From contig NZ_JANCPR020000039.1 of assembly GCF_028657195.3 (NCBI RefSeq), positions 1-64,000 on the forward strand: a stretch of 64,000 nucleotides of DNA, read 5' to 3'. Below are positions 31,310-39,487 of this stretch, piece after piece; position 1 is the stretch's first letter; every line of letters begins with the position of its first letter. The notes under the pieces are model-generated. The model was not told the DNA's origin. It searched no databases and saw nothing but the letters and a program-made list of their open reading frames with translations. Both the position numbers and the translations under genes were made by a program. This stretch comes from Streptomyces iconiensis (lineage in GTDB: Bacteria; Actinomycetota; Actinomycetes; Streptomycetales; Streptomycetaceae).

Positions 31310-32719
31310 TCAGGTCGCGGGCGCGGGCACAGGTTCGGGCAGGGCGCGGTTGCGGGTCGTGTGGAGGACCCGGCCGGCGACCACGACCAGCGCGATCAGC
31401 ACTCCGCCCGCCGCCAGGGTGCCGCGCGGCCCCACGACCTCCATCAGCACGCCGATGAGGGCCGGACCTGCCAGGCCCCAGCCCGTACTCGCGCTGCGCC
31501 ACACACCCAGCACGCGGCCTCGCATCTCCGGAGGCGGGTCCGTCTGGAGGATGGTGGTGCCCGCCGTGTCGGATATGGACTCCAGCACGGCCATGGGGGC
31601 CACGAGCAGCATCAGCAGGAACAGGCTGGGCGAGAACCCGGCCGCGACCTGGAGGAGCGCCCCTGTGGCGGCGAGCGTCCCGACGAGCCGGACCGACGGC
31701 TTCTGGAGGCGGCCCGCGAGGATCGCGCCCGCGATGCCACCGCCGGCGAGGATGGTGGAGACGGTGCCGAACGCTTCCTGACCGCTGGCCAGGGGCCCCG
31801 TGACCAGGACGGCGAGGGTGAGCGAGTAGTTGCGCCCGAAGATGGCGCTGACGCCCGTGATCACGGCGAGGGCCACCAGCCGGGGCCGCTGTACGAAGAA
31901 CGCGATGCCTTCCCGCGCGGTGCCCCGCTGGGCGCGCTTACGGGACGAGGGCTTGCCGTCGGACGTGGCGGGGTCGGCGGGCGCGGGTCTGTTCTCCTCC
32001 TTGACCGCGAGCTTCAGGAACGGGATGACGGCGGCCACGAAGAGGAACGACAGGCCGTTGGCGCCGTAGGCGACCGCCATGCCGAAGACACCCACCACGA
32101 CGCCCGCCAGCGCGGCCCCCGTGAGCCGTCCCGCGCTGTGCACGAGTGACCCCAGAGCGATGGCCGACGGTACGTCCTTGGTCGGCACCAGGTCGTTGCC
32201 CAGCAGCGAGGTGGCAGGGCCGTCCACCGTGGCGATCAGTCCTGTGACGGCGGCGAGCACCATCAGGACGGGCATGTTCAGCATGTCGAAGGCCACCAGC
32301 GCCGCCGTGACGAAGGCGACGAGGCCCAGCACCGCCTGGCTCACGGCCGCCGTGAGCTTGCGTGGCCAGGCGTCCACCACGGCGCCGCCCGCAAGACCGA
32401 GCAGCAGCCCCGGAGCCGCCTGCACGGACAGGGAGAGGCCGGTGGCCGCGGCTGAACCGCTGATCTGCAGTACCAGAAGGTTCTGCACGGTGAGCTGCAT
32501 CCACGTGCCGGTGTTGGAGACGAAGTTCGCGACCGACCACCACCGCAGGCTCCGGTGACGCAGAGCCCGCCAGGGAGTGCGGTCCTCCTTGTCGCGGGGT
32601 GTGCCTTCGGGTCCGGCGGTCTTCGTTCGGCGTGGTGAGGGGATTCGGGGCAGGCTGCGGCCTCGCGAGGGGCGCTCGACGGGCGGAGCGGCCTCGGGCG
32701 GCGCGGGTGCTGAAGTCAT
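31310..32719 (-). CDS. MFS transporter, EntS/MFS_3-like
   Basis: This 469-residue, about 12-helix major-facilitator protein resembles the EntS/MFS_3 group of exporters: RALRHRSLRWWSVANFVSNTGTWMQ opening, TGLSLSVQAAPGLLLGLAGGAVVD, then AAVTGLIATVDGPATSLLGNDLVP, and PPEMRGRVLGVWRS in the second half. The ATG at 32719 follows no clear Shine-Dalgarno and gives a 60-residue Pro/Arg-rich cytoplasmic N-terminus. It is convergent to the crotonase operon and separated from it by a strong hairpin, so it is not part of that regulon. The substrate is unknown; relatives export siderophores, macrolides or other metabolites. Upstream, 32720-33244 contains no gene, only two copies of GGACGGCGGTCCC near 33095-33125. 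Confidence 0.85.
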   Translation of the reverse strand: MTSAPAPPEAAPPVERPSRGRSLPRIPSPRRTKTAGPEGTPRDKEDRTPWRALRHRSLRWWSVANFVSNTGTWMQLTVQNLLVLQISGSAAATGLSLSVQAAPGLLLGLAGGAVVDAWPRKLTAAVSQAVLGLVAFVTAALVAFDMLNMPVLMVLAAVTGLIATVDGPATSLLGNDLVPTKDVPSAIALGSLVHSAGRLTGAALAGVVVGVFGMAVAYGANGLSFLFVAAVIPFLKLAVKEENRPAPADPATSDGKPSSRKRAQRGTAREGIAFFVQRPRLVALAVITGVSAIFGRNYSLTLAVLVTGPLASGQEAFGTVSTILAGGGIAGAILAGRLQKPSVRLVGTLAATGALLQVAAGFSPSLFLLMLLVAPMAVLESISDTAGTTILQTDPPPEMRGRVLGVWRSASTGWGLAGPALIGVLMEVVGPRGTLAAGGVLIALVVVAGRVLHTTRNRALPEPVPAPAT

Positions 32720-33244
32720 GTGGGGGAACCAGGCCAGGCACGCGGAGGAGACAGGGTGCCCCGGGCAGCGGCTGTGCTGGGCGGGGTGGCGGACGAGGCA
32801 GGCCGGCGCTGATCGCGAACGCGGTGGCCAGGCCGGCAACGGCGCTTCAGCCCCCCATGTTCACAAACGTGAGCGCGGTACTCGCCCCGAACCGGCGGTA
32901 CCTGGCGCACCGGCTCCCTCAACTGGCACAGCTGCCATGGGGGTTGAGCGGTGTATGCCCTTCATCACAGCGGGCGGCAGCCCGCCGCCTGCCCCGTGTT
33001 TCCTGACGCTGGGGAGTCGTTCGTGCGCGAACGCTACGGGCTGCGACGGCGACTTGGCCGTCCGCAGTCCCGCACGTCGGTCGTCGACAGCGGTCGGACG
33101 GCGGTCCCGGACGGCGGTCCCGGCGGGTGCTCCCGATGGGCGCTCGCGGCGAGCGGTTCCCGGCGGACGGCCTCCGGGCCGGGCCCCGTGTGGAGGGGGT
33201 GGTCACGGGTGGGTGCCGGGAGGGCGTAGGGTGAGGTCTACCGA

Positions 33245-33318
33245 CGCGGGGTGGAGCAGCTCGGTAGCTCGCTGGGCTCATAACCCAGAGGTCGCAGGTT
33301 CAAATCCTGTCCCCGCTA
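33245..33318 (+). tRNA. Initiator tRNA-fMet (CAT)
   Basis: This is a 74-nt cloverleaf without encoded CCA. The anticodon loop CTCATAA has anticodon CAT. The anticodon stem carries the three consecutive G:C pairs (GGG/CCC) specific to initiators. The acceptor stem begins CGCGGGG and ends CCCCGCT, leaving an unpaired C1:U72, again an initiator feature. D-arm AGCTCGGTAGCT and T-arm TTCAAAT are normal. Confidence 0.95.
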
Positions 33319-33326
33319 CTGCGCAC

Positions 33327-33356
33327 AGGGCCCGGATCCTTCAGGATCCGGGCCCT
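33327..33356 (+). terminator. Terminator of initiator tRNA gene
   Basis: AGGGCCCGGATCCT and its exact complement form a 14-bp stem with a two-base centre, followed by TTT, nine bases after the tRNA. It also lies 12 bases from the convergent marR stop. Confidence 0.85.
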
Positions 33357-33367
33357 TTCGCGTGGCC

Positions 33368-33820
33368 TCACCGCTGCGTCGGCACGGCCACGGACGGCGG
33401 CGGCCCCCACGGCTCCTCCAGCGCGGCCCGCAGCGCGTCCACCGCCTCCCGGCCGAGGCGGTCAGCGAGCCGTTCCTCCAGCGCTTCGAGGAGGGACTCG
33501 GCCCGGCTGTGCGCGCGTTCCCCCTCGGGGGTGCGGCGGATCAGCCGCTGCCGCGCCGACGCGGGGTCGGGCACCTGCTCCAGCAGCCCGCTCCGCATCA
33601 GCCCGTGCACGGCCTGGTGCGCGGTCTGCCGGGTGACACCCATGCGCCGGGCCAGCTCGGAGACCGTGGTGCCCTGCTCGTCCAGCACCGTGAAGAGCTG
33701 GAGCTGGGTCGGCGAGACGGGGGTGGCGTCCGCCTCGTCCAGCGCCGCCAGCAGCGCCTCGTCGAACCAGCGCCTGGCTTCACCGAGCAGCTGGGGGAGA
33801 TTGCGGCGGGTGGGGTGCAT
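33368..33820 (-). CDS. MarR-family repressor, probable regulator of quercetinase
   Basis: This 150-residue MarR protein has a winged helix in the middle (PTQLQLFTVLDEQGTTVSELARRMGVTRQTAHQAVHGLMRSGLLE, wing DPASARQRLIRRT) with dimerisation helices at both ends (MHPTRRNLPQLLGEARRWFDEALL, RAESLLEALEERLADRLG). It is divergent from the monocupin quercetinase gene. The 243-bp intergenic region holds three tandem 20-bp repeats and a perfect 19-bp palindrome next to the quercetinase start. In B. subtilis, quercetinase is controlled by flavonoid-releasable repressors (QdoR/LmrA, TetR type); here a MarR protein would do the same job, an inference from position and operator. Confidence 0.87.
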   Translation of the reverse strand: MHPTRRNLPQLLGEARRWFDEALLAALDEADATPVSPTQLQLFTVLDEQGTTVSELARRMGVTRQTAHQAVHGLMRSGLLEQVPDPASARQRLIRRTPEGERAHSRAESLLEALEERLADRLGREAVDALRAALEEPWGPPPSVAVPTQR

Positions 33821-33900
33821 CTGTTCCTCACGGCGGTGGGCTGGGCGGCACGGGCTGCGGGCCGGACTGTTACGGCTGCGGGCCGGGCGGTAGGCGCTGA

Positions 33901-33960
33901 TCGGACTGTACGGCGGTGACGCGGACCGTACGGCGGTGATCCGGACGGTACGGCGGTGAG
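33901..33960. repeat. Three tandem 20-bp repeats
   Basis: Three consecutive 20-base units share the core GTACGGCGGTGA (CGGACTGTACGGCGGTGAC type, 2-3 differences each), 80-140 bases upstream of the marR start codon. A shorter duplication of GGCTGCGGGCCGG lies at about 33853-33890. Confidence 0.65.
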
Positions 33961-34018
33961 CCGGGTGCCCCCATCATCTCCGCTCGCCCGGCACCGGCTT
34001 GTCCACCCCGGGAAGCAT

Positions 34019-34037
34019 ATGTCAGGCTGCCTGACAT
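34019..34037. promoter_or_regulatory. MarR operator at quercetinase promoter
   Basis: ATGTCAGGCTGCCTGACAT is a perfect 9-bp inverted repeat around one base. It ends 27 bases before the queD start codon, where a repressor would block transcription initiation. Confidence 0.75.
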
Positions 34038-34063
34038 TAGTGATGCCGAGGAACGGAGTCCCC

Positions 34064-34621
34064 ATGACCATCGAGTACGCCACCCGCTACCGCCGCGCCT
34101 CGCGCATCCCGGCCGAGCCGGGGAAGCCGTACTTCATCGAGAAGGGCGAGGGCGACCGCGCCCACCTCTTCGGCGACCTGGTCACCATCTACGCGGGCGG
34201 CGAGCAGACGGAGAACGGGTTCAACTTCTTCACCGTCGAGGGCCCCAAGGGCGATGTCATCCCCGCCCATGTGCACCACGACACCTACGAGGTCTTCTAC
34301 GTCACCGCCGGAGCCGTCCGGCTGTTCGTCGAGGACACCGGGGGAGCCCAGCAGGAGAAGCTGCTGACCCCCGGCGACTTCGGTTTCGTTCCGAAGGGGT
34401 GTCCGCACGCGTACCGCATGGAGCGGCACCACAGCCAGGTCACCGGCGTGGCCGCGGGCCCCGGCGGCACCTTCGAGCGCTTCTTCGAGACCCTCGGCGC
34501 ACCGGCCGAACAGCTCGGGCTGCCGCGCGAGCCCGTCGTGCCGGCCCCCGAGAAGTTCGCCACCGTCCCCGGGCAGCACGACGTGCGTTTCCTCCCCGAC
34601 CACGAGTGGCACACCCGGTGA
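34064..34621 (+). CDS. queD: Monocupin quercetin 2,3-dioxygenase
   Basis: This 185-residue single-cupin dioxygenase cleaves the flavonol C-ring, releasing carbon monoxide. Metal ligands are visible as His69 and His71 (PAHVHHDTYEVF), Glu76 and His115 (GCPHAYRME). These are the same positions I recall for the Streptomyces sp. FLA QueD monocupin, whose length and sequence pattern (MTIEYATRYRR, YFIEKG, NFFTVEGPKGDVIPAH, GPGGTFERFFE) also agree. GGAG lies six bases before the ATG at 34064. A divergent marR gene and a perfect palindrome in the promoter suggest flavonoid-inducible expression. No other flavonoid catabolic gene is adjacent. A relaxed-substrate cupin oxygenase is the alternative. Confidence 0.88.
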   Translation: MTIEYATRYRRASRIPAEPGKPYFIEKGEGDRAHLFGDLVTIYAGGEQTENGFNFFTVEGPKGDVIPAHVHHDTYEVFYVTAGAVRLFVEDTGGAQQEKLLTPGDFGFVPKGCPHAYRMERHHSQVTGVAAGPGGTFERFFETLGAPAEQLGLPREPVVPAPEKFATVPGQHDVRFLPDHEWHTR

Positions 34622-34659
34622 GCCCCCCCGGGGCGCCTCCGGATCTTCCGCGCCCTCTC

Positions 34660-37221
34660 CTACGCAGCCCCGGCGCCCTCGGTGCGGAACTCCAGCTTTC
34701 CGTCCTCCACGTCGACCAGCAGCCGGGTGTGCGGGCTGAGTTCGCCGCCCAGCAGCATGCGGGAGAGCCTGTTGTCGACCTCGCGCTGGATCGTGCGGCG
34801 CAGCGGCCTGGCCCCGTACTCCGGCTGGTATCCCCGCTGCGCGAGCCATTCGACGGCGGCGGGGGCGAAGTCGACCGACAGATCCTGCGCGTGCAGCCGC
34901 CTCCAGGTCTCCTCCAGCAGCATGTCGGTGATCTGCCGCAGCTGTTCGTCGTCGAGCCTGCGGAAGATGACGATCTCGTCGATACGGTTGAGGAACTCCG
35001 GCCTGAAGTGCTCACGCAGCGGCCGGAGCACCCGCTCCCGCCGGGCGTCCTCGTCGGCCTCCTCACCGCCGCCACCGAAGCCGAGCACGGCGCCGCGCCC
35101 GGCGATGGCCTCCGAACCGAGGTTGCTGGTCATGACGATCACGGTGTTGGTGAAGTCGACCGTGCGGCCCTGCGAGTCGGTCAGCCGTCCGTCGTCGAGG
35201 ACCTGGAGCAGGATGTTGAAGACATCGGCGTGCGCCTTCTCCACCTCGTCCAGCAGCAGCAGCGAGTACGGGTTGCGCCGTACCGTCTCGGTGAGCTGCC
35301 CCGCCTCCTCGTGCCCGACGTACCCGGGCGGGGCGCCGACGAGCCTGCTGACGGTGTGCCGCTCCTGGAACTCGCTCATGTCCAGGCGCACCATCCGGTC
35401 GTCGGTGCCGAACAGCGCCTCGGCCAGCGCCCGCGCCAGCTCCGTCTTGCCCACGCCCGTGGGGCCGAGGAAGAGGAAGCTGCCGATGGGCCGGTCCGGG
35501 CTGGACAGCCCGGACCGCGAGCGCAGCACGGCGTCGGACACGGCGGTGACGGCCTCGTCCTGGCCGATGACCCGGTGCCGCAGCTGCTCCTCAAGACCCA
35601 GCAGCCTGTCCTTCTCCTCCTGGGTGAGGTTGCTGACGGGGATGCCGGTCTGCCCGGAGATGATGTCGGCGATGTCCTCGACGGTCACCTCGGCGATGCG
35701 CTGCGAGGACTGCGTCTCGTGCCGCCGCTCGTCCTGGCCGATGCTCTCCTCCAGCTCCTTGAGCCGGTCGCGCAGCTCCTTGGCCCGCTCGTAGTCCTCC
35801 GCCGCGACGGCCTGGTCCTTGTCCCGCCTGACCTGCTCGGCCTCGCGCTCCAGGGCCCGTATGTCCGTTCCCCTGGTGGCCGTGCGCAGCCGTACCCTGG
35901 CTCCCGCCTGGTCCAGCAGGTCGATCGCCTTGTCCGGCAGATAGCGCCCCGACAGATAGCGGTCGGACAGCTCCACGGCGGCGACCAGCGCCTCATCGGT
36001 GTAACGGACCTGGTGGTGCGCCTCGTAGCGGTCCCGCAGGCCGCGCACGATCTCGATGGCGTCGGCCGTGGTGGGCTCGGGGACGAGGACGGGCTGGAAA
36101 CGGCGGGCCAGCGCCGCGTCCTTCTCGATGTGCCGGCGGTGCTCGTCCAGCGTGGTGGCGCCGATGACGTGCAGCTCTCCCCGGGACAGCGGCGGCTTGA
36201 GCATGTTGCTCGCGTCCATCGAGCCGCCCTCGCCGCCGCCGGCACCGACGACCGTGTGCAGCTCGTCGATGAAGACGATCAGCTCGTCGCTGTGGGCGCG
36301 GATCTCGTCGATGATGCCGGAGAGCCGTTCCTCGAAGTCACCCCGGTAACGGGTACCGGCGACGACGCTGCCGAAGTCCAGCTCGACGACGCGGCGGCCG
36401 AGCAGGTTGTCGGGCACCTCGCCCTCCACGATGCGCTGGGCCAGGCCCTCCACGATGGCGGTCTTGCCGACACCGGCCTCACCGATCAGCACGGGGTTGT
36501 TCTTGCCGCGCCTGGCGAGGATCTCGATGGTCTGCTCGATCTGCTTCTCCCGGCCGATGACCGGGTCGATACGGCCCTCGCGGGCCAGCGCTGTCATGTC
36601 GCGGCCGTACTTGTCGAGGCTGGGGGTGTTGCTGCTGACCGCCTGGGCCCCGCCACGCGCCGGTGCCTCGGTCCCGCCCTGGCCGGCGCCGCCGTTGCCC
36701 GGCGCCGCCGAGCGGGGGTCGAAGCGGGCGGCGTTGAGGATCTGGCCCGCCGTGGAGTCCTGGTTGGCGGCGAGCGCGATCAGTACGTGCTCGGCGCCGA
36801 TGTAGGAGGCGCCACGCGAGCGGGCGATCTCGTGCGCGTCCAGCAGCGCCCGCTTCACGGCGGGGCTGACGGCGAGGGACGTACGCGGCTGCTTGTCTCC
36901 GACCTCCCGGTCGATCTCGGCGGCGAGCGCGTCGGCGTCGGCCCCCGCCTTCATCACCATCGTGCGGGTCGGCTCGGAAGTGAGCGCCGCCCGCAACAGG
37001 TGCTCCGTTTCCAGGTCGCTGCTGCCGTGCTCGGCCGCGTACGAAGCCGCCTCGGAGACGAGCTGCCTGGCGGGCTCGCTCATCAGGCGGAGGAAGTCGA
37101 AGTACCGGGAATCGCCGCGCCGCCTTCCGCCCCCCGAGGGGCCTCCGCCCAGGAAACGCGCGATGAAGTCTCCGAACGGGTCCCGTCCGAAGTCGCCGGG
37201 ACCCATGTACCCGCTGGTCAT
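34660..37221 (-). CDS. ClpC-like AAA+ unfoldase
   Basis: This 853-residue Hsp100 protein has a Clp-N domain (about 55-190, double repeat), first AAA+ module with Walker A GEAGVGKT at about 247-254, a short UVR-type middle region (RAKELRDRLKELEE) rather than the long ClpB coiled coil, and a second AAA+ module with GPTGVGKT at about 586-593. The D2 loop GAVLGF matches the LGF/IGF loop that docks ClpC on ClpP, so it probably delivers substrates to ClpP. The first 50 residues are Gly/Arg-rich (FLGGGPSGGGRRRG), typical of a second Streptomyces ClpC-like paralogue rather than housekeeping ClpC. The ATG at 37221 was preferred to one at 37275 by comparison with remembered homologues; neither has a strong ribosome site. 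No HspR or CtsR operator is evident upstream. Confidence 0.88.
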   Translation of the reverse strand: MTSGYMGPGDFGRDPFGDFIARFLGGGPSGGGRRRGDSRYFDFLRLMSEPARQLVSEAASYAAEHGSSDLETEHLLRAALTSEPTRTMVMKAGADADALAAEIDREVGDKQPRTSLAVSPAVKRALLDAHEIARSRGASYIGAEHVLIALAANQDSTAGQILNAARFDPRSAAPGNGGAGQGGTEAPARGGAQAVSSNTPSLDKYGRDMTALAREGRIDPVIGREKQIEQTIEILARRGKNNPVLIGEAGVGKTAIVEGLAQRIVEGEVPDNLLGRRVVELDFGSVVAGTRYRGDFEERLSGIIDEIRAHSDELIVFIDELHTVVGAGGGEGGSMDASNMLKPPLSRGELHVIGATTLDEHRRHIEKDAALARRFQPVLVPEPTTADAIEIVRGLRDRYEAHHQVRYTDEALVAAVELSDRYLSGRYLPDKAIDLLDQAGARVRLRTATRGTDIRALEREAEQVRRDKDQAVAAEDYERAKELRDRLKELEESIGQDERRHETQSSQRIAEVTVEDIADIISGQTGIPVSNLTQEEKDRLLGLEEQLRHRVIGQDEAVTAVSDAVLRSRSGLSSPDRPIGSFLFLGPTGVGKTELARALAEALFGTDDRMVRLDMSEFQERHTVSRLVGAPPGYVGHEEAGQLTETVRRNPYSLLLLDEVEKAHADVFNILLQVLDDGRLTDSQGRTVDFTNTVIVMTSNLGSEAIAGRGAVLGFGGGGEEADEDARRERVLRPLREHFRPEFLNRIDEIVIFRRLDDEQLRQITDMLLEETWRRLHAQDLSVDFAPAAVEWLAQRGYQPEYGARPLRRTIQREVDNRLSRMLLGGELSPHTRLLVDVEDGKLEFRTEGAGAA

Positions 37222-37485
37222 TGAGTATCCGTCCCGCTGACCCGACCGATACGGGCCACGCTGTGTCGGCTGCATGCGGCTAAGAGCTGCGGGACAGCCC
37301 TTGCGTCCCGGGGTTCCCAGGGGCGCCCGTACGACACATCCCCACGCGGGGCCCGTACGGCGGGGGACGCCCTGTCACCCGCCGTTGGTGTGTCGCGGCG
37401 GAGCGTCCGCAGCAACCCGGGCCGGCGTGCGTTTGCCGGTATGGAGGCGGGGGACTGAGGATGCGATCTCAAGGAGGGCGAACGC

Positions 37486-39153
37486 ATGAATCGGTCCCGG
37501 TCGGCCGGGGGGCGCAGGTCCGCGATGCGCGAGCGGGTGGAGCGCGGTTTCCACGCCGTCGACGACCGGCTGCCGGTGGCCAACGGGAGCCGGGCGCTGC
37601 TGCGTAAGGCGTTTCCCGAGCACTGGTCGTTCCTGCTGGGCGAACTGGCGCTCTACAGCTTTCTCGTGCTGCTGCTGACCGGCACCTACCTCACGCTCTT
37701 CTTCGACCCCGACATGACGCAGACCCGCTACGCCGGGCCGTACGCGCCCCTGCGCGGCCAGGAGATGTCACAGGCGTACGCCTCGACGCTGGAGATCAGC
37801 TTCGAGGTGCGCGGCGGGCTGCTGATGCGCCAGGTGCACCACTGGGCGGCGCTGCTGTTCCTGAGCGCCATCGGCCTGCACATGCTGCGGGTCTTCTTCA
37901 CCGGCGCCTTCCGCAAGCCGCGCGAGACGAACTGGCTGATCGGGGTGACCCTCTTCGTCCTGGCGCTGGTCGAGGGCTTCACCGGCTACTCGCTCCCCGA
38001 CGACCTGCTCTCCGGTACGGGGCTGCGCATCGCGCAGGGCATCATGCTGTCGATCCCGGTGGTGGGCACCTATGTGGCGATGTTCGTCTTCGGCGGCGAG
38101 TACCCGGGACACGAGATCATCGAGCGGCTCTACCCGGTGCACATCCTCTTCGTACCCGGGCTGCTGCTCGCCCTGATCGCGGCACATCTGATCCTGGTGG
38201 TGGTGCTCAAACACACCCAGTGGTCGGGGCCGGGCAGAACCAACGCGAACGTGGTCGGGCACGCGATGTATCCGCAGTTCATGGCGCGCTCCACGGGTCT
38301 GTTCCTCACGCTCTTCGGGGTGCTGGTGCTGCTGGGCGGGCTGGCGCAGATCAACCCCGTGTGGAACTACGGGCCCTACCGCGCCGAGCAGGTCTCGACG
38401 GCCGCCCAGCCGGACTGGTACGTCGGATTCCTGGAGGGCTCGCTTCGGCTGATGCCGCCCTTCGAGACGGCGCTGTTCGGGCACACCGTCATGTGGAACG
38501 TGCTGGTGCCGGCCGTCGTCCTGCCCGGCCTGCTGTTCATGCTGCTGTACGCGTACCCGTTCTTCGAGAGGTGGGTGACGGGCGAGGACGGCACGCCCCA
38601 CCTGTGCGACAGGCCCCGCAACCGCCCGGTACGTACGGGGCTCGGCGTCGCCGGGGTGACCTTCTACGGTGTGCTGCTGATCGCGGGGGGCAACGATGTC
38701 CTCGCCCACACCTTCGACCTGTCGCTGAACGCGCTGACGTGGACGCTGCGCGGCCTGCTGGTGGTGGCACCGCCTGCCGCTTTCCTGCTGACCAGGCACC
38801 TGGCCCTGGCCCTGCAGAGGCACGACGCCGAGCGGCTCGACGAGGGCGACGAGACCGGCAACGTACGGCAGTCGGTTGAGGGCACCTTCAGCGACGACCA
38901 CCGGCCCCTCCCGCACGGGGAGAAGTACCGGCTGACGGCGCAGTCCTTCCCCCGGCCCCTCGGCGCCGACCCGGAGCGCGGACAGAGCCGAATGCGGGCG
39001 GCGTTCAGCCGCTGGTACTACCGCGACGCATCGCTGCCCGAGGAGAGCGGGGCCATCAGCAGGCAGCGCGCCGGCACGCGTGAGGACGGCGGCCGGGTCA
39101 CGGCCGGGCCCGCGCGTACTGGAAGACGAAGCCGGCCACGGCGGCCCCGGTGA
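37486..39153 (+). CDS. Cytochrome b subunit of a bc1-type complex (QcrB paralogue)
   Basis: This 555-residue multi-pass membrane protein is homologous to actinobacterial QcrB. Haem-ligand histidine pairs lie in RQVHHWAALLFLSAIGLHMLRVF and LYPVHILFVPGLLLALIAAHLILV; the Qo-site region is present as PDWYVGFLEGSLRLMPPFE. The C-terminal 100 residues are polar. AAGGAGG precedes the ATG at 37486. In Streptomyces the main qcrCAB genes lie together with ctaE, whereas here QcrB stands without Rieske (QcrA) or dihaem cytochrome (QcrC), convergent to ctaD-ctaF paralogues and overlapping the ctaF end by 56 bp. It therefore belongs to a second, partial respiratory module that must borrow the missing subunits or serve another electron donor. 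Confidence 0.9.
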   Translation: MNRSRSAGGRRSAMRERVERGFHAVDDRLPVANGSRALLRKAFPEHWSFLLGELALYSFLVLLLTGTYLTLFFDPDMTQTRYAGPYAPLRGQEMSQAYASTLEISFEVRGGLLMRQVHHWAALLFLSAIGLHMLRVFFTGAFRKPRETNWLIGVTLFVLALVEGFTGYSLPDDLLSGTGLRIAQGIMLSIPVVGTYVAMFVFGGEYPGHEIIERLYPVHILFVPGLLLALIAAHLILVVVLKHTQWSGPGRTNANVVGHAMYPQFMARSTGLFLTLFGVLVLLGGLAQINPVWNYGPYRAEQVSTAAQPDWYVGFLEGSLRLMPPFETALFGHTVMWNVLVPAVVLPGLLFMLLYAYPFFERWVTGEDGTPHLCDRPRNRPVRTGLGVAGVTFYGVLLIAGGNDVLAHTFDLSLNALTWTLRGLLVVAPPAAFLLTRHLALALQRHDAERLDEGDETGNVRQSVEGTFSDDHRPLPHGEKYRLTAQSFPRPLGADPERGQSRMRAAFSRWYYRDASLPEESGAISRQRAGTREDGGRVTAGPARTGRRSRPRRPR

Positions 39154-39487
39154 TCCCGATCCCGATCACCGCGAGCCACAGTCCGAACACGATGCCGGTG
39201 GCCGTCGTCGCCGCACCGAACGCGAGGGTCACAGGCCAGGCGCTGCGGGGCGGGAAGAAGTCCAACGGGCCGCCCCGCTCCCTGATTTCGCCGCTCTTGC
39301 GGTCCTCGGGCCTCCTGCCGCGCCGCCTGTACTGCATGCCGAGGAAGAACGCGACGAGGCTCGCCATCAAGAAGGCGATGAACACGGCCGAGGTCCCCGC
39401 CGGATCCTCCGCGTACAGCCCGTAGGGGACGGTGACGCAGGCGAAGAAGACCGCGACACCGGCGAAGAGAATGGCCTCCGCCTTCAT
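39098..39487 (-). CDS. ctaF: Cytochrome c oxidase subunit IV (CtaF-like)
   Basis: This 129-residue membrane protein has four predicted helices: MKAEAILFAGVAVFFACVTVPYGLY, then GTSAVFIAFLMASLVAFFLGMQYRRRG, and after the loop FFPPRSAWPVTLAFGAA the last two helices. It is the actinobacterial aa3-oxidase subunit IV. Its ATG overlaps the ctaD stop (ATGA at 39484-39487), so the two are coupled. It stabilises the oxidase in the cytoplasmic membrane. The product end overlaps the convergent qcrB tail. Confidence 0.9.
   Translation of the reverse strand: MKAEAILFAGVAVFFACVTVPYGLYAEDPAGTSAVFIAFLMASLVAFFLGMQYRRRGRRPEDRKSGEIRERGGPLDFFPPRSAWPVTLAFGAATTATGIVFGLWLAVIGIGITGAAVAGFVFQYARARP

Noticed and set aside
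34399..37224. 941-codon plus-strand frame over the ClpC-like gene
   Set aside because: Antisense artefact; both Walker A motifs and the Clp-N domain lie on the minus strand.
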